Notes: generated by a model not told the origin, from the letters alone. A stretch of 64,000 bases of DNA from Dyadobacter linearis (GCF_907165045.1 NZ_CAJRAU010000007.1:270058-334057), one strand, 5' to 3'. Shown: positions 44,233 through 53,715, counted from the first letter of the stretch. Program-made: numbers and translations.

Positions 44233-47139
44233 TTATCTCCCGCAAATGCCTGTAAAATCGCAATAAGTGCAGATCGTCAGATCGTCCGTTTTGCGGAAAG
44301 GAATATCGGGATCGAGCATTACATTCAATATATCAGCCAATATCTCCTCCGACTTCCGGATAAAATCTCCCGGCGCCAGTTCATCCGTCAGCTCCATTGG
44401 GTTGGAGACCTGGTTTTTGGGATCGCGGAATGAGTAAAATCCTGATTTTACCGCAAAATCGCCGAAGTTGTAAGTAGTATCTCCCAACTTCAAACCGTTT
44501 TCATCGAGCATTTTCCGGTACATCAGGTATTCGTACATCCACAGCTGGCGTACATAGCCCATTTTTCGATCCGGATCTGTTTTTAAAACTTCTTCCCGGC
44601 GCTCGGGGTCCGCGAGTTTTTGCTTTCCCGCTACCTCCACGCTGCCCGTTTTGTAATCCATCACAAATAGCATCTGATCCTGCTCGTCAAGTTCGATGCG
44701 GTCTATTTTCCCGCCAAGGCGCACGGGCGTGTAAGTTCCCTGCAAAACGAGCTCGATCTTCGTACTGATCTTTTGCTCTGCCGCCAGTATTCTCCGGCGC
44801 GGCCTGAGCTGCATCTGATGTTTGAGAAACACCAGGATCTGCTGCTCGCCGATCTGATAATAGATCCTGTTCAGACCGAGGTCAGTCACATATCCTCTGA
44901 AAAGCCGGTCAAACTCTTCTTTGAGCGCGGTCTTGATCTGTTCCTCGGAAGGGTCGATAATATTCAGGAAAAATTCGAGATCCAGACGTTCCAGCGCCGC
45001 GTGCAGCCACGTCCCGATCTTATCCATTCCCAGCTCTTCCTCCACTTCTTCCTTCTCTTTTACCCCCACAATATGTTTGAGATAAAACTGCATCGGACAA
45101 CGGATGAATTCATTTAAATGTGTCGGATAAATGCCTTTATTCGCCAGATACCCACGAATTGCCAGAAGCAAGGCTTCATCTTTCCTTACAGATTCTTCAA
45201 GTTCCTGCTGTTGTTGTCCGTCAAAAACGACCCGCTTATGTTCGATACTGATCTTCGGATTGTATTTGGCCAGCTCAAATTCCAGTTGTTGGATAAACCT
45301 GCTTTTCTCGCCGCCGCCGGGCGCATTACTTGTACTCGTATAAAGCAAATGCACCTCGCTCGCGCGTTGCAGCAAACGGTAAAAATGGTACGACATCACC
45401 GCTTCCTGGTGCAAATGCGTCGGTAACCCCACCGCCTGCGCCGCGTCGAATGGGATCAGTGAATTTTGGCGTTTTGCCTGGGGTAATGTGCCTTCATTGA
45501 GCGATAAGATGATAATGCTTTCAAAATCCAGCGCCCGTGTTTCCAGCATTCCCATGATCTGCAAATTGCTAACCGGCTCCCCGCTGAAAGGAATGCGCGT
45601 TTGCCGGATCAGTTCAAACATAAATGAACGCAGCGTCCGCAGTGTGATCAGCTCGGTTTTTTCGTCAATAGTTTGTTCAAATTGTTTGAGCAGCGTATAA
45701 AAAAGGTAGAGATACTCGGTTTCCAGCGCGTTTTTGTAATCTTTATAAACATCTCGCAGCAACTCGATCAACTGGTAAAAGGTCTGCAAAACCTGATTCG
45801 GTTTGTTCTTTTCCCAACGCGTGAACAGTACCCGGAAAAGCGGGTGATTTTCGCCCAGCATCAGCAGCTGATCCGAGTCGAGAAAAACCTGGTTACCGTT
45901 CGTGATCTCGTATAATGTCTTTTGAATGATCGTCTGGCCGCTGTCAGAAGGTTTTAGAGCCACATATTCATAATGCCGGATAAACGGGTGGTTCAGTACC
46001 TTATCGATCGACTTATGCCCGAACTTCGGGATCCTGATCATTTTGCCAGCCTTGCTTTTAAACTCAACTACATTCTGTTGCAGGTCGAAAATGCTGTCGA
46101 TTAATGTATATAACAGCGAATTCCGCATGGAAAGGCCCATTGTCACATTGAGGTCGAGCACATTTTCGTCGAGTGAATAGAGCATCGGCATCAGCAAATT
46201 CTCGTCTGCAAGCACAATTGCCGTCGGGACCTGCGCGGCTTCGGGGGATGCTTTTATGATCTGGTAAAGCTGCCCTGCTACTTTTGTTTGCAAAGTCGCG
46301 TTGGGTACGCCGTACACCGTAATGTGTTTGGAGCTCGAAAGCAGATCGTCGCTAATCCAGTTCCACGGGCCGAATGCGCCGCTTTTCTGGTAGTCCCGCA
46401 AACTTTTACCCGCTTCCACATTTTTATTCTCGGACATATAATACCGGTCGCTGTCCCAGAAAACTTCTGCTTTTTCTGCTTTTACCAGCGTAGTAACAAT
46501 CACCCGCTCCGACTCGGTGAATGCATTAAAACCTGCGAAATAAATCCGCTCGTAATCAGCCCGTTGCAGTAATAGCTCCTCAACATCTTCCGCCAGTTGC
46601 CGGTACGCCATGCCGCGGTACGCTTTTCCTTTCTGTTCCAGTTTTTCGCGAAACAGTCTGTACAGGGTTTTTATATTTTGAAAAAGAGAAAAATACTGCT
46701 TATGCCCGCCTTCACTTTGCAGCGATCTGCCTTCGGGTAAATTTTGCTGCCACCTTTCAATCGCCTGGGCTTCCGATAAATAGTCGAATAAATAGTCCGT
46801 TTTTACGAGGTACTGATCAATTTTATCAAGATCATTCAGCAAAACAGCCGCCCAGCCCATAAACCGCTCAAACTGCACCTCGGGATCGATCTCGCGGAAG
46901 GTTTCATACAGATCAAAAAGCAAGTGCACCGGATCTTCAATTTCCAGCGTACACATACTTTCCACAAAATCATCAACCGCGATCACAGACGGGCTCATCA
47001 TCGGCTCAGTGGTTTCGATCGCCAGCTCCTGCATTAGAAAAAACGCCGCCCGCCGCGTCGGTACAACGATCTGAACCCTTTCCAGCGAAGAATGATTGGC
47101 TAATATTCGTTTTGCAACGGAATTGAGAAAGGACTGCAT
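44233..47139 (-). CDS. AddB-like PD-(D/E)XK nuclease with Fe-S cysteines
   Basis: A protein of 968 residues. The N-terminal part resembles an inactivated UvrD-like helicase (RVQIVVPTRRAAFFLMQEL without a Walker A GKT). The C-terminal nuclease domain has GGKIDRIELDEQD and FVMDYKTGSVEVAG (the PD-(D/E)XK core). A Cys before it (FIRCPMQFYLKHIVG) and C957, C960 and C966 at the end (CTYCDFTGIC) form the 4Fe-4S set typical of AddB. It is likely the partner of an AddA-type helicase-nuclease in double-strand break repair, but no addA is in this window. It follows the porin gene by 21 bases. Confidence 0.87.
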   Translation of the reverse strand: MQSFLNSVAKRILANHSSLERVQIVVPTRRAAFFLMQELAIETTEPMMSPSVIAVDDFVESMCTLEIEDPVHLLFDLYETFREIDPEVQFERFMGWAAVLLNDLDKIDQYLVKTDYLFDYLSEAQAIERWQQNLPEGRSLQSEGGHKQYFSLFQNIKTLYRLFREKLEQKGKAYRGMAYRQLAEDVEELLLQRADYERIYFAGFNAFTESERVIVTTLVKAEKAEVFWDSDRYYMSENKNVEAGKSLRDYQKSGAFGPWNWISDDLLSSSKHITVYGVPNATLQTKVAGQLYQIIKASPEAAQVPTAIVLADENLLMPMLYSLDENVLDLNVTMGLSMRNSLLYTLIDSIFDLQQNVVEFKSKAGKMIRIPKFGHKSIDKVLNHPFIRHYEYVALKPSDSGQTIIQKTLYEITNGNQVFLDSDQLLMLGENHPLFRVLFTRWEKNKPNQVLQTFYQLIELLRDVYKDYKNALETEYLYLFYTLLKQFEQTIDEKTELITLRTLRSFMFELIRQTRIPFSGEPVSNLQIMGMLETRALDFESIIILSLNEGTLPQAKRQNSLIPFDAAQAVGLPTHLHQEAVMSYHFYRLLQRASEVHLLYTSTSNAPGGGEKSRFIQQLEFELAKYNPKISIEHKRVVFDGQQQQELEESVRKDEALLLAIRGYLANKGIYPTHLNEFIRCPMQFYLKHIVGVKEKEEVEEELGMDKIGTWLHAALERLDLEFFLNIIDPSEEQIKTALKEEFDRLFRGYVTDLGLNRIYYQIGEQQILVFLKHQMQLRPRRRILAAEQKISTKIELVLQGTYTPVRLGGKIDRIELDEQDQMLFVMDYKTGSVEVAGKQKLADPERREEVLKTDPDRKMGYVRQLWMYEYLMYRKMLDENGLKLGDTTYNFGDFAVKSGFYSFRDPKNQVSNPMELTDELAPGDFIRKSEEILADILNVMLDPDIPFRKTDDLTICTYCDFTGICGR

Positions 47140-47160
47140 AAAATATTGGATAAGAGCGGC

Positions 47161-49152
47161 TTAGTCGAAAAGCGGCCAGTTGATCCCGAAAGAAAATGCG
47201 CGGGCCAGACCGAGGTATTCGGGTGTTACAAAATATCCTTCCGGGAAAAGGTTAAAATTGCCTCCCTGGTTGAGATATGCCATTTTGAAAAACAAACGAA
47301 CCCTTTTAATGCGGACATTCGCAAAAACGTCCACCACAACATTCTGATCGAGCCGGTCGGTATTTTGTAAGTGAAACTGTTGTGTAACAGGCATATAAGC
47401 ATCGGCCAGATAGGAAGAACGGTATCGCGCCGACAGACCAAGCTGAATGAAAAGTACTTTGGCATACACAAAATCAAATGTAGCCTCGCCGCTCGCAAAA
47501 ACCGTCGGGACGCGCAGTACATCCTTATTATCATTCAAAGTAAGGTAACTCATCGCCGTAAAATTCCAGCGGTTGAGGTGAATACCGGAATTGAAGCCCA
47601 CCCTGAGCAGTCGAAAACCTGCATTGAGCTGGCGCGGCGCGGCGGAGGTGTCGTAGTAGATGAAATCGTTGATCTGGTGGATCTGTATTTCGGGCACAAA
47701 CTGGATTTTCTTGGTTTTGAGCGGAAGCGACGCATAGATCGTCTGCACTTTTGTAGGGTCAAAGTTATTTCGCCATTCAAAATGATTACTCAGGTACCGC
47801 TCTACCAACAGGTCGGGCGCGGTTTGGATACTCTGAAAACCTGCTTTTCCCCACTTCGTATTGAGCTCACCTTTAAGCCGGTACTCCACATTTTTGGCCA
47901 GGTTAAGATCAGCTTCGGCGGTAAGGTAGTTAGCAGAATCTTTCAAATAGTAACCAGCCCAGGCGCCGATGATATTATCAAATCTTAAACCGGTTCGGTA
48001 AGAAGTGTAAATGTCACCCACATCGTTGCCGAGCTGGCTCGCGCCCCGCATTCCGTAAAACCGCTGGCGAATGTAAGCACGGTAGTTGAAACCCGAATAA
48101 TAGCCTTTAATTCCAACCTTGTTGTCCAGGAGTTTGTAATAAATATCCTGCCGCGTCTGGGTCGAATCGAATCTGAAACGGGGATAAATGCCTCTTTGCA
48201 GTCCGCGTTCCAGGTCCAGGTCCGTAAACCGGTTGATCGTACTTTGGAAATCGGCCTGCTGAAAAAGCTGGAATCCGTTTGCGAGCCTGTATTGCTGGTA
48301 CAAATGGAAGACGTGCCGCCGCTCCCAGGAGTTGGCATCGTCGCTGATCTTGGCAGCCCCGTCGTAAGAATACTTTTGTTCAACACCCTCAATCACATTG
48401 GGAATAATACCGCCTTGCTCGCGCACTTTCTGGTTCATGTGCCGGTAATGCGCCAGGATCAGGTATTTTTTGTTTTTGGAAAAAAAGCTGGTGTGTAAAA
48501 GCAGAGTCCAGTTCTGACCCAGCAATGCTTCGGAGTTGATCGTATTCGCAAAACCATATTGCTTATTGGAGGTAAACCGCTGGCCGCGAATCCCGAAATT
48601 GAAGCGGGAATGCACATTTTGCGTGTAAACGAAGGTACCCATCGAAGTTTTGCGTCCCCCTGAAAGGAAGTCCAGCTCGGTATGCTGGGAGCGGGTATCG
48701 ATGTATTTAACTTCTTCCTGCTTGATCGCGTAAGCGTCGTACGCTCGAAAGCCGAGTTGCTGCCCGATATCTTCCCGGGGCTGATAAAGTAAGTTTCTGG
48801 TCGCAGTAACTGCATTTCCCAGGTCCGCCAGCTTGCCCCAGGCTTTGTCCATCGGAAGCCACCGATGGAAATTCGTCAAACCGGTATCTACCCGGTAACG
48901 CACCGAATCGCGGTTATTAAGGATATCATTTTCAAAGTAATGCAGGGTTGTGTGCGGGCCGTAGACATTCTTGGTACTATCGTCCAGGATCTGCCCGCCG
49001 CCCTGTGCTCCACCGCCGCCAGTCCGTGAACCGGTGCCTCCGCCTCCGCCAGGCATTTGCATACCTCCGGGCATCCTTACCTGGGCGTTTGCCAGTGGTG
49101 CAAATAAAAAACCTGTTATAATCCACAGTGTGGCGTAAAAAACAATTCTCAT
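47161..49152 (-). CDS. Putative outer-membrane porin
   Basis: A protein of 663 residues with a signal peptide (MRIVFYATLWIITGFLFAPLANAQ), a Gly/Pro-rich low-complexity segment (about 25-55) and then a long beta-barrel-type region ending SFGINWPLFD with a terminal aromatic pattern. YGPHTTLHYFENDILNN and LDFLSGGRKTSMGTFVYTQN match the putative porin family of Bacteroidota. It lies between lpxK (8 bases upstream) and the AddB-like gene. Its cargo is unknown. Confidence 0.85.
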   Translation of the reverse strand: MRIVFYATLWIITGFLFAPLANAQVRMPGGMQMPGGGGGTGSRTGGGGAQGGGQILDDSTKNVYGPHTTLHYFENDILNNRDSVRYRVDTGLTNFHRWLPMDKAWGKLADLGNAVTATRNLLYQPREDIGQQLGFRAYDAYAIKQEEVKYIDTRSQHTELDFLSGGRKTSMGTFVYTQNVHSRFNFGIRGQRFTSNKQYGFANTINSEALLGQNWTLLLHTSFFSKNKKYLILAHYRHMNQKVREQGGIIPNVIEGVEQKYSYDGAAKISDDANSWERRHVFHLYQQYRLANGFQLFQQADFQSTINRFTDLDLERGLQRGIYPRFRFDSTQTRQDIYYKLLDNKVGIKGYYSGFNYRAYIRQRFYGMRGASQLGNDVGDIYTSYRTGLRFDNIIGAWAGYYLKDSANYLTAEADLNLAKNVEYRLKGELNTKWGKAGFQSIQTAPDLLVERYLSNHFEWRNNFDPTKVQTIYASLPLKTKKIQFVPEIQIHQINDFIYYDTSAAPRQLNAGFRLLRVGFNSGIHLNRWNFTAMSYLTLNDNKDVLRVPTVFASGEATFDFVYAKVLFIQLGLSARYRSSYLADAYMPVTQQFHLQNTDRLDQNVVVDVFANVRIKRVRLFFKMAYLNQGGNFNLFPEGYFVTPEYLGLARAFSFGINWPLFD

Positions 49153-49160
49153 AGAGGAAA

Positions 49161-50219
49161 CTATCGTGCTGCGGTATTTTGAAGTGCCTCAATGCGCAAA
49201 CCGAACCAGGCATTGAAACGGTCGGTATCGCTGCCAAAATGGACTGTTACGGGAATATAGGCAAATCGGTCAATATGTCCGGACTGCGCTACCAACGGCT
49301 TTAATTTGACCATATCCTTTTCAGTTGTTAATACAAAAGTACCGTTTTTTAAGTACTTAATCAGCTCTTCCACGTCTGTCGCCTTGTAATTATAGTGATC
49401 AGGGAAAAGCATCTGATCTAAAACGTGAAAGTGGGTGTCAACATATCTGATGAAGGGGCGTGGATCTGCAATTCCGGCGGCTATTTTAACATTCTTTAAC
49501 TTCACAGGCGAGCCAGCGTAGGTCAAAGGTTCGGCATAATCGGTTTTTGAGAAAAATACCGGTACGTTTTCGGAGGTATATTTATTGATCTGCTCCGTGA
49601 TCTGTTTCCGAATCAGCGCGTCGGGCTCGTGCGGACATTTCGTTACAATTACTGCATCGGCCCGCTTCGCACCGTTTCGGTTTTCCCGCAACCTGCCGGC
49701 AGGAAAGGGAAGGTCTTTGTAAAATGGCCGATTGAAATCACTCAGTAAAATATTGATATCCCGCCGGATCGCCCGGTGCTGAAATGCATCGTCGAGCAGG
49801 ATGATCCGGGCTTCGGGTCTTATTTCAGCCAGTCGGGCCGCACCCACAGCGCGATCTTCACTTACTACAACGGTAACCGGCTTGTTTTTGAATTTATTAT
49901 AGAATTGTAACGGTTCGTCCCCGATGGTTTCGGCAGTGGAATTATCGTCGGCCAGCAAAAAACCTTTCGTTTTCCGACCATACCCACGACTTAAAATTGC
50001 AATAGGGTTCCGGGCAGAAAGCAGGTTCGCGAGGTACTCAGTTACAGGTGTTTTGCCCGTTCCGCCCACCGTAATATTGCCAATAGAAACAACGATCTGT
50101 GACGCTTTTCGAGAAGAAAATGAGCCGCGATCGTAAAGCTGGTTTCGCAGGTCCGTAACCCACCCATATACGCGCGAGAACGGGCTCAATGCTGTTTTTA
50201 ACCACGGACGATCTTTCAT
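49161..50219 (-). CDS. lpxK: Tetraacyldisaccharide 4'-kinase
   Basis: A protein of 352 residues. LpxK phosphorylates the 4' position of the lipid A disaccharide precursor at the inner membrane. The Walker A loop is VSIGNITVGGTGKTPVTEY (about 45-63). ILSRGYGRKTKG, GDEPLQFYN, ILLDDAFQHRAIRRDINILL and FPAGRLREN are all LpxK motifs, and VLTTEKDMVKL is near the end. The common DDGFQH reads DDAFQH. It is first of a three-gene minus-strand unit with the porin and AddB-like genes, divergent from menC. Confidence 0.94.
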   Translation of the reverse strand: MKDRPWLKTALSPFSRVYGWVTDLRNQLYDRGSFSSRKASQIVVSIGNITVGGTGKTPVTEYLANLLSARNPIAILSRGYGRKTKGFLLADDNSTAETIGDEPLQFYNKFKNKPVTVVVSEDRAVGAARLAEIRPEARIILLDDAFQHRAIRRDINILLSDFNRPFYKDLPFPAGRLRENRNGAKRADAVIVTKCPHEPDALIRKQITEQINKYTSENVPVFFSKTDYAEPLTYAGSPVKLKNVKIAAGIADPRPFIRYVDTHFHVLDQMLFPDHYNYKATDVEELIKYLKNGTFVLTTEKDMVKLKPLVAQSGHIDRFAYIPVTVHFGSDTDRFNAWFGLRIEALQNTAAR

Positions 50220-50288
50220 ATAGGCTGCATAATTACATATTTTTTGTCTAATATTGTGCCCCTTTTAAATACCTGACACCACGTTCCC

Positions 50289-51371
50289 ATGCCTTTAAAA
50301 ATTGTGTACAAACCCTGTACGCTTCATTTTCGTAAAGAAGCGGGTACCTCGCGGGGGATACTTACACAAAAAACTTCCTGGATACTGCAAGTTGCAGATT
50401 CAGAGCAGCCTGGGTTGACCGGTTATGGTGAATGCGGCCCGCTTCCGGGTCTGAGTGTCGACGATCTGCCCGACTTCGAAACGCAGCTTATTGATGTCTG
50501 CGACCTTTTCAACAGCCTCGACCTCGACGTTTTTCCATTTAATCTAGGCATTATCCTCGACCAGGTAGTGCCGCAGCATTTACCTTCCATTCGGTTTGGC
50601 GTAGAAAGCGCTCTACTCGATATCATGAAAGGAGGCAAGCGGAAGCCTTTCAAAAATGACTTTGCCGAAGGTAAAACGGGCGTGCTGATGAATGGGCTGA
50701 TTTGGATGGGATCGTTCGACGATATGTTCGCGCAGGTAGAAGAGAAACTTTCGCAGGGTTTTACAACACTGAAAATGAAAGTAGGTGCGATCGATTTTGA
50801 CAAGGAATGCCGCATTCTCGAATCCGTCCGCAGTCGCTACCATAAAGACCAGATCACATTGCGCGTCGATGCAAACGGCGCATTTAAGCCGGAAGATGTG
50901 GAGCAAAAATTAGCCGTACTTTCAGCTTTTGACCTGCATTCTATCGAACAGCCTATTAAAGCTGGCCAGCATACATTAATGGCCACATTATGCCAAAATT
51001 CACCGGTCCCCGTCGCACTTGATGAAGAGCTGATAGGGGTATTCGATTACCGTGAAAAGTTTGCGCTGCTTAAAAAACTGAATCCGCCGTTTATCATTCT
51101 CAAACCTACATTACTTGGCGGTTTCCGGCACACGAGCGAGTGGATTGAGATCGCGAACCGTTTGCAAATCGGCTGGTGGATTACTTCCGCCCTTGAATCC
51201 AATATCGGACTTAACGCAATTGCGCAATACACAGCTGCCTTCAACAACCCGCTCCCACAAGGTTTAGGCACCGGCCAGTTGTATGTAAATAACTTCGAAT
51301 CGCCGCTGGAAGTGCGCGAGGGATATCTGTATTATAATGTGGAGAAGGGCTGGGAATTGCCGGCGTTATAA
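50289..51371 (+). CDS. menC: o-Succinylbenzoate synthase (enolase superfamily)
   Basis: A protein of 360 residues. It dehydrates SHCHC to o-succinylbenzoate in menaquinone synthesis. The enolase-superfamily barrel shows TTLKMKVGAID (catalytic Lys), LRVDANGAF (metal Asp), HSIEQPI (metal Glu), VALDEELIG (metal Asp/Glu) and FIILKPTLLGG (second catalytic Lys). WITSALESNIGLNAIAQY fits the OSBS subgroup of Bacteroidota. No other men gene is adjacent, so a role outside menaquinone synthesis, such as N-succinylamino acid racemase, is a lesser alternative. Confidence 0.88.
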   Translation: MPLKIVYKPCTLHFRKEAGTSRGILTQKTSWILQVADSEQPGLTGYGECGPLPGLSVDDLPDFETQLIDVCDLFNSLDLDVFPFNLGIILDQVVPQHLPSIRFGVESALLDIMKGGKRKPFKNDFAEGKTGVLMNGLIWMGSFDDMFAQVEEKLSQGFTTLKMKVGAIDFDKECRILESVRSRYHKDQITLRVDANGAFKPEDVEQKLAVLSAFDLHSIEQPIKAGQHTLMATLCQNSPVPVALDEELIGVFDYREKFALLKKLNPPFIILKPTLLGGFRHTSEWIEIANRLQIGWWITSALESNIGLNAIAQYTAAFNNPLPQGLGTGQLYVNNFESPLEVREGYLYYNVEKGWELPAL

Positions 51372-51375
51372 TCGG

Positions 51376-51543
51376 ATTACCCCCAACCCCCTGGGAGGGG
51401 GGCGATGGTTAGGGGCGTTTTGGCTCGATTACCCCCAACCCCCTGGGAGGGGGCTTTCAAAAAAAGGACGAATTTTACTTTAAGCCCCTTTTTAGGGGGT
51501 TGGGGGTGAACCTTTAAGCCCCCTTTTAGGGGGTTGGGGGGTA
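51376..51543. repeat. C/G-rich inverted repeat cluster (ACCCCCAACCCCCT family)
   Basis: Four copies lie in the 182-base gap between convergent menC and hemF. Two are direct (51376-51402 and 51428-51453, core ATTACCCCCAACCCCCTGGG) and two inverted (51482-51508 and 51516-51543, core TTTTAGGGGGTTGGGGG). Opposite copies can fold into long, nested stems that could terminate both genes. The G-rich strand has runs of five or six G, suitable for quadruplexes. Repeats of this type occur in intergenic regions of many Bacteroidota. No transposase is near. Confidence 0.85.
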
Positions 51544-51553
51544 AGGCTCAACG

Positions 51554-52468
51554 TCAAACCCAATCAATCCCTTTCTTCAAATAACTCAGCGTTTCTGCCT
51601 CAGCCGAGCCACTTTCCGGCGTAAAGTTATATTCCCAGTTGGCCTGTGGTGGCAAGCTCATCAATATCGATTCCGTGCGTCCGTTGGTTTCCAAACCAAA
51701 CTTGGTACCTCGGTCCCAGACCAGATTGAACTCCACATAACGGCCGCGGCGGAGGTATTGCCACTGTTTTTGTTGTTCCGTAAATGGGTCGTTCCGGTGC
51801 TTTTGCATGAAAGAAGTATACACCGGCGCAAACGTTTCTCCTACTTCTTTTACAAATGCGAAAAGTGTTTCTTTGGAAAGATTTTGCCCTTTTCCTTCCT
51901 CATTTGGTTTGAGATAATCAAAGAAAATACCACCAATTCCCCGCGTTTCTGACCTGTGCGGGATATAAAAATAATCGTCCGCCCAGTTTTTGAATTCGGG
52001 ATAAAATGACGGGTGATGCTTGTCGCAAGCGTTTTTAATGCTTTGGTGAAAATGCCGCGCATCTGCTTCCACTACATAATGTGGCGTAAGATCGATGCCG
52101 CCGCCAAACCAGCACGTACCGTTGCTCAGCTCAAAATAGCGCACATTCATGTGAATGATCGGGACGTTGGGATTATGCGGGTGCATGACGATCGAAACGC
52201 CGGTGGCCGTAAAATGGTAATCGTCGCCGGGATGCAGGTCCATTTGCTGTCGCAACCGGGGATGTACCTCGCCTTTAACACTCGAAAAATTAACGCCGCC
52301 CTTTTCGATCACATTGCCATTTTGAATCAGCCGCGTTCTGCCGCCGCCCCCGGAATGGTGTTCCCACAAATCCTCCTGAAACTTCGCAGCACCGTCGGTG
52401 GTCTCCAATGCATTACAAATACTATCCTGTAACTCCCTAAAAAAAGACTCTATCTCTTCAACTTTCAT
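51554..52468 (-). CDS. hemF: Oxygen-dependent coproporphyrinogen III oxidase
   Basis: A protein of 304 residues, the usual HemF length. It decarboxylates coproporphyrinogen III to protoporphyrinogen IX in heme synthesis using O2. FEMWHHSGGGGRTRLIQNGNVIEKGGVNFS-like sequence at about 28-58 (read here as EDLWEHHSGGGGRTR and NVIEKGGVNFS), WFGGGIDLTPHYV and the signature YVEFNLVWDRGTKFGLETNGRTESI-type segment near 245-270 are all clear. It is cytoplasmic and works as a dimer. It stands alone. Confidence 0.95.
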   Translation of the reverse strand: MKVEEIESFFRELQDSICNALETTDGAAKFQEDLWEHHSGGGGRTRLIQNGNVIEKGGVNFSSVKGEVHPRLRQQMDLHPGDDYHFTATGVSIVMHPHNPNVPIIHMNVRYFELSNGTCWFGGGIDLTPHYVVEADARHFHQSIKNACDKHHPSFYPEFKNWADDYFYIPHRSETRGIGGIFFDYLKPNEEGKGQNLSKETLFAFVKEVGETFAPVYTSFMQKHRNDPFTEQQKQWQYLRRGRYVEFNLVWDRGTKFGLETNGRTESILMSLPPQANWEYNFTPESGSAEAETLSYLKKGIDWV

Positions 52469-52544
52469 AATATACTTACAATATCAAGGCACAAAAGTAA
52501 CAGAAAACTAAACTGCCTGACAGTATTGCATTAGAAGGATTGGG

Positions 52545-52575
52545 TTGACACGCGTTACGTAACGTGTTACATTTG
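52545..52575 (+). promoter_or_regulatory. higBA promoter with overlapping palindromic operator
   Basis: TTG (52545-52547) and TACATTTG (52568-52575) are 20 bases apart and fit the Bacteroidota -33/-7 consensus. Between them is the perfect 12-base palindrome CGTTACGTAACG (52553-52564), placed where HigA binding would block RNA polymerase. The ATG is only 3 bases after the -7 box, so the message would be nearly leaderless. Confidence 0.65.
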
Positions 52576-52578
52576 CGA

Positions 52579-52857
52579 ATGATCAGAAGCATTGTCAGCA
52601 AACCTCTCAGACTGTTCTATCAGAAAGGGGACAGTTCGAAATTGCCAGCGTCCCAATTGAGTAAAATTGGGCTGATTTTGACATTGCTCGACGCTGCCAA
52701 CATTGCCGAGGATATGGATTTTCCAGGATCGGGGCTGCACAAGCTTTTGGGCGAACTAAAAGAATTCTGGTCTGTTAAGGTCAATGCTAACTATCGTATT
52801 ATTTTCCGGTTTGAAGGAAAAGACGTAACTGATGTGGATTATCTGGACTATCATTAA
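52579..52857 (+). CDS. higB: HigB-type RelE/ParE-family toxin
   Basis: The ATG at 52579 gives 92 residues, starting MIRSIVSKPLRLFYQKGDSS as in HigB; the upstream GTG would lie in the promoter. The ending NANYRIIFRFEGKDVTDVDYLDYH is also typical. HigB is a ribosome-dependent mRNA endonuclease. The antitoxin gene follows 11 bases on, with the toxin-first order of higBA loci. An operator palindrome overlaps the promoter. Confidence 0.93.
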   Translation: MIRSIVSKPLRLFYQKGDSSKLPASQLSKIGLILTLLDAANIAEDMDFPGSGLHKLLGELKEFWSVKVNANYRIIFRFEGKDVTDVDYLDYH

Positions 52858-52868
52858 ATAGGGGAAGT

Positions 52869-53204
52869 ATGAGTGAGAATAACGTAAAAGGGCCGATGAA
52901 GATGCCGGTGCATCCCGGCCAGGTACTCAAAGATCTTTATCTTGAACCATTGGAACTGACGATAACAGACGCTGCGAAGGGTCTTGGTGTGACTCGTAAA
53001 ACGCTTTCACAACTGGTTAACGGACATCATGCAGTAACGCCTGATATGGCACTGCGCCTTGCAGAAGCATTCAATACTACGCCGCAATTGTGGCTAAACA
53101 TGCAGCAAAATTATGATTTGAGACAAGCAGAAAATAAGGAGAAAAATTACAGCATCACGCATTTCTGGACTGCTGCAAAGTCTGGCAGCGCTCGCAGCGT
53201 GTAG
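52869..53204 (+). CDS. higA: HigA-type XRE-family antitoxin
   Basis: A protein of 111 residues. MPVHPGQVLKDLYLEPLELTITDAAKGLGVTRKTLSQLVNG is the HigA helix-turn-helix start, and DMALRLAEAFNTTPQLWLNMQQNYDL is the conserved second half. It should neutralise HigB and repress the operon through the upstream palindrome. The tail after NYDLRQAE (about 20 residues, ending SGSARSV) is longer than in most HigA proteins. A terminator follows. Confidence 0.93.
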   Translation: MSENNVKGPMKMPVHPGQVLKDLYLEPLELTITDAAKGLGVTRKTLSQLVNGHHAVTPDMALRLAEAFNTTPQLWLNMQQNYDLRQAENKEKNYSITHFWTAAKSGSARSV

Positions 53205-53230
53205 CGGCAAGTGTTTAAGGTCTAAAACAA

Positions 53231-53256
53231 AAAAAGCGGAGCTATCTCCGCTTTTT
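53231..53256 (+). terminator. Rho-independent terminator after higBA
   Basis: A perfect 11-base stem (AAAAAGCGGAG / CTCCGCTTTTT) with a 4-base loop. Confidence 0.9.
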
Positions 53257-53280
53257 GCATTCGCGCTATTTCAATCACGA

Positions 53281-53715
53281 TCAATCATCAATCCTTAAAA
53301 ATGTTCCGCTCAGGTTGAATACCAGCTCTTTGCGGTTGGAAAGTTTTACTTCCTGGGTTGTTTTGCTCTTTTCCCACTCAGTGATAACTTCATCGGGGTA
53401 ATTATCCTGCACGTATTCAAGTACTTTCAGCGGCACTACGCTGTCGGGGATTCGTTCGTTACCCGGCGCGTCGACGCTGTAACATTCGCCCTGCCGGTCA
53501 AATTCCAGTTCGACCTGGTTATCCAAAATCACATCGTAGCTCGTCAGCAGATCGTCGCGGTCGCGTACTACGCGGGCAATACCGGCATCGGGGAAATGGG
53601 CTTCGATGAATTCAGTAGCTTGTGCAGGCAAATTGGTTTCGTTTACCACTTTTTCATTGTCACAGCCAGTAACCGCCAGTAGTATCATTACAAAGTAAAT
53701 CGGGAGTGCTTTCAT
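53281..53715 (-). CDS. PepSY-like periplasmic lipoprotein
   Basis: ATG 53715 (MKALPIYFVMILLAVTGCDNE, lipobox TGC) gives 144 residues; the longer TTG start is less likely. Two PepSY-like repeats are readable: LPAQATEFIEAHFPDAGIARVVRDRD with SYDVILDNQVELEFDRQGE, and VPLKVLEYVQDNYPDEVITEWEKSK with EVKLSNRKELVFNLSG. The family is a set of small periplasmic proteins of unknown function in Bacteroidota. It stands alone. Confidence 0.8.
   Translation of the reverse strand: MKALPIYFVMILLAVTGCDNEKVVNETNLPAQATEFIEAHFPDAGIARVVRDRDDLLTSYDVILDNQVELEFDRQGECYSVDAPGNERIPDSVVPLKVLEYVQDNYPDEVITEWEKSKTTQEVKLSNRKELVFNLSGTFLRIDD

Noticed and set aside
51376..51543. Insertion sequence
   Set aside because: There is no transposase and the copies are too short; they are better described as intergenic repeats.
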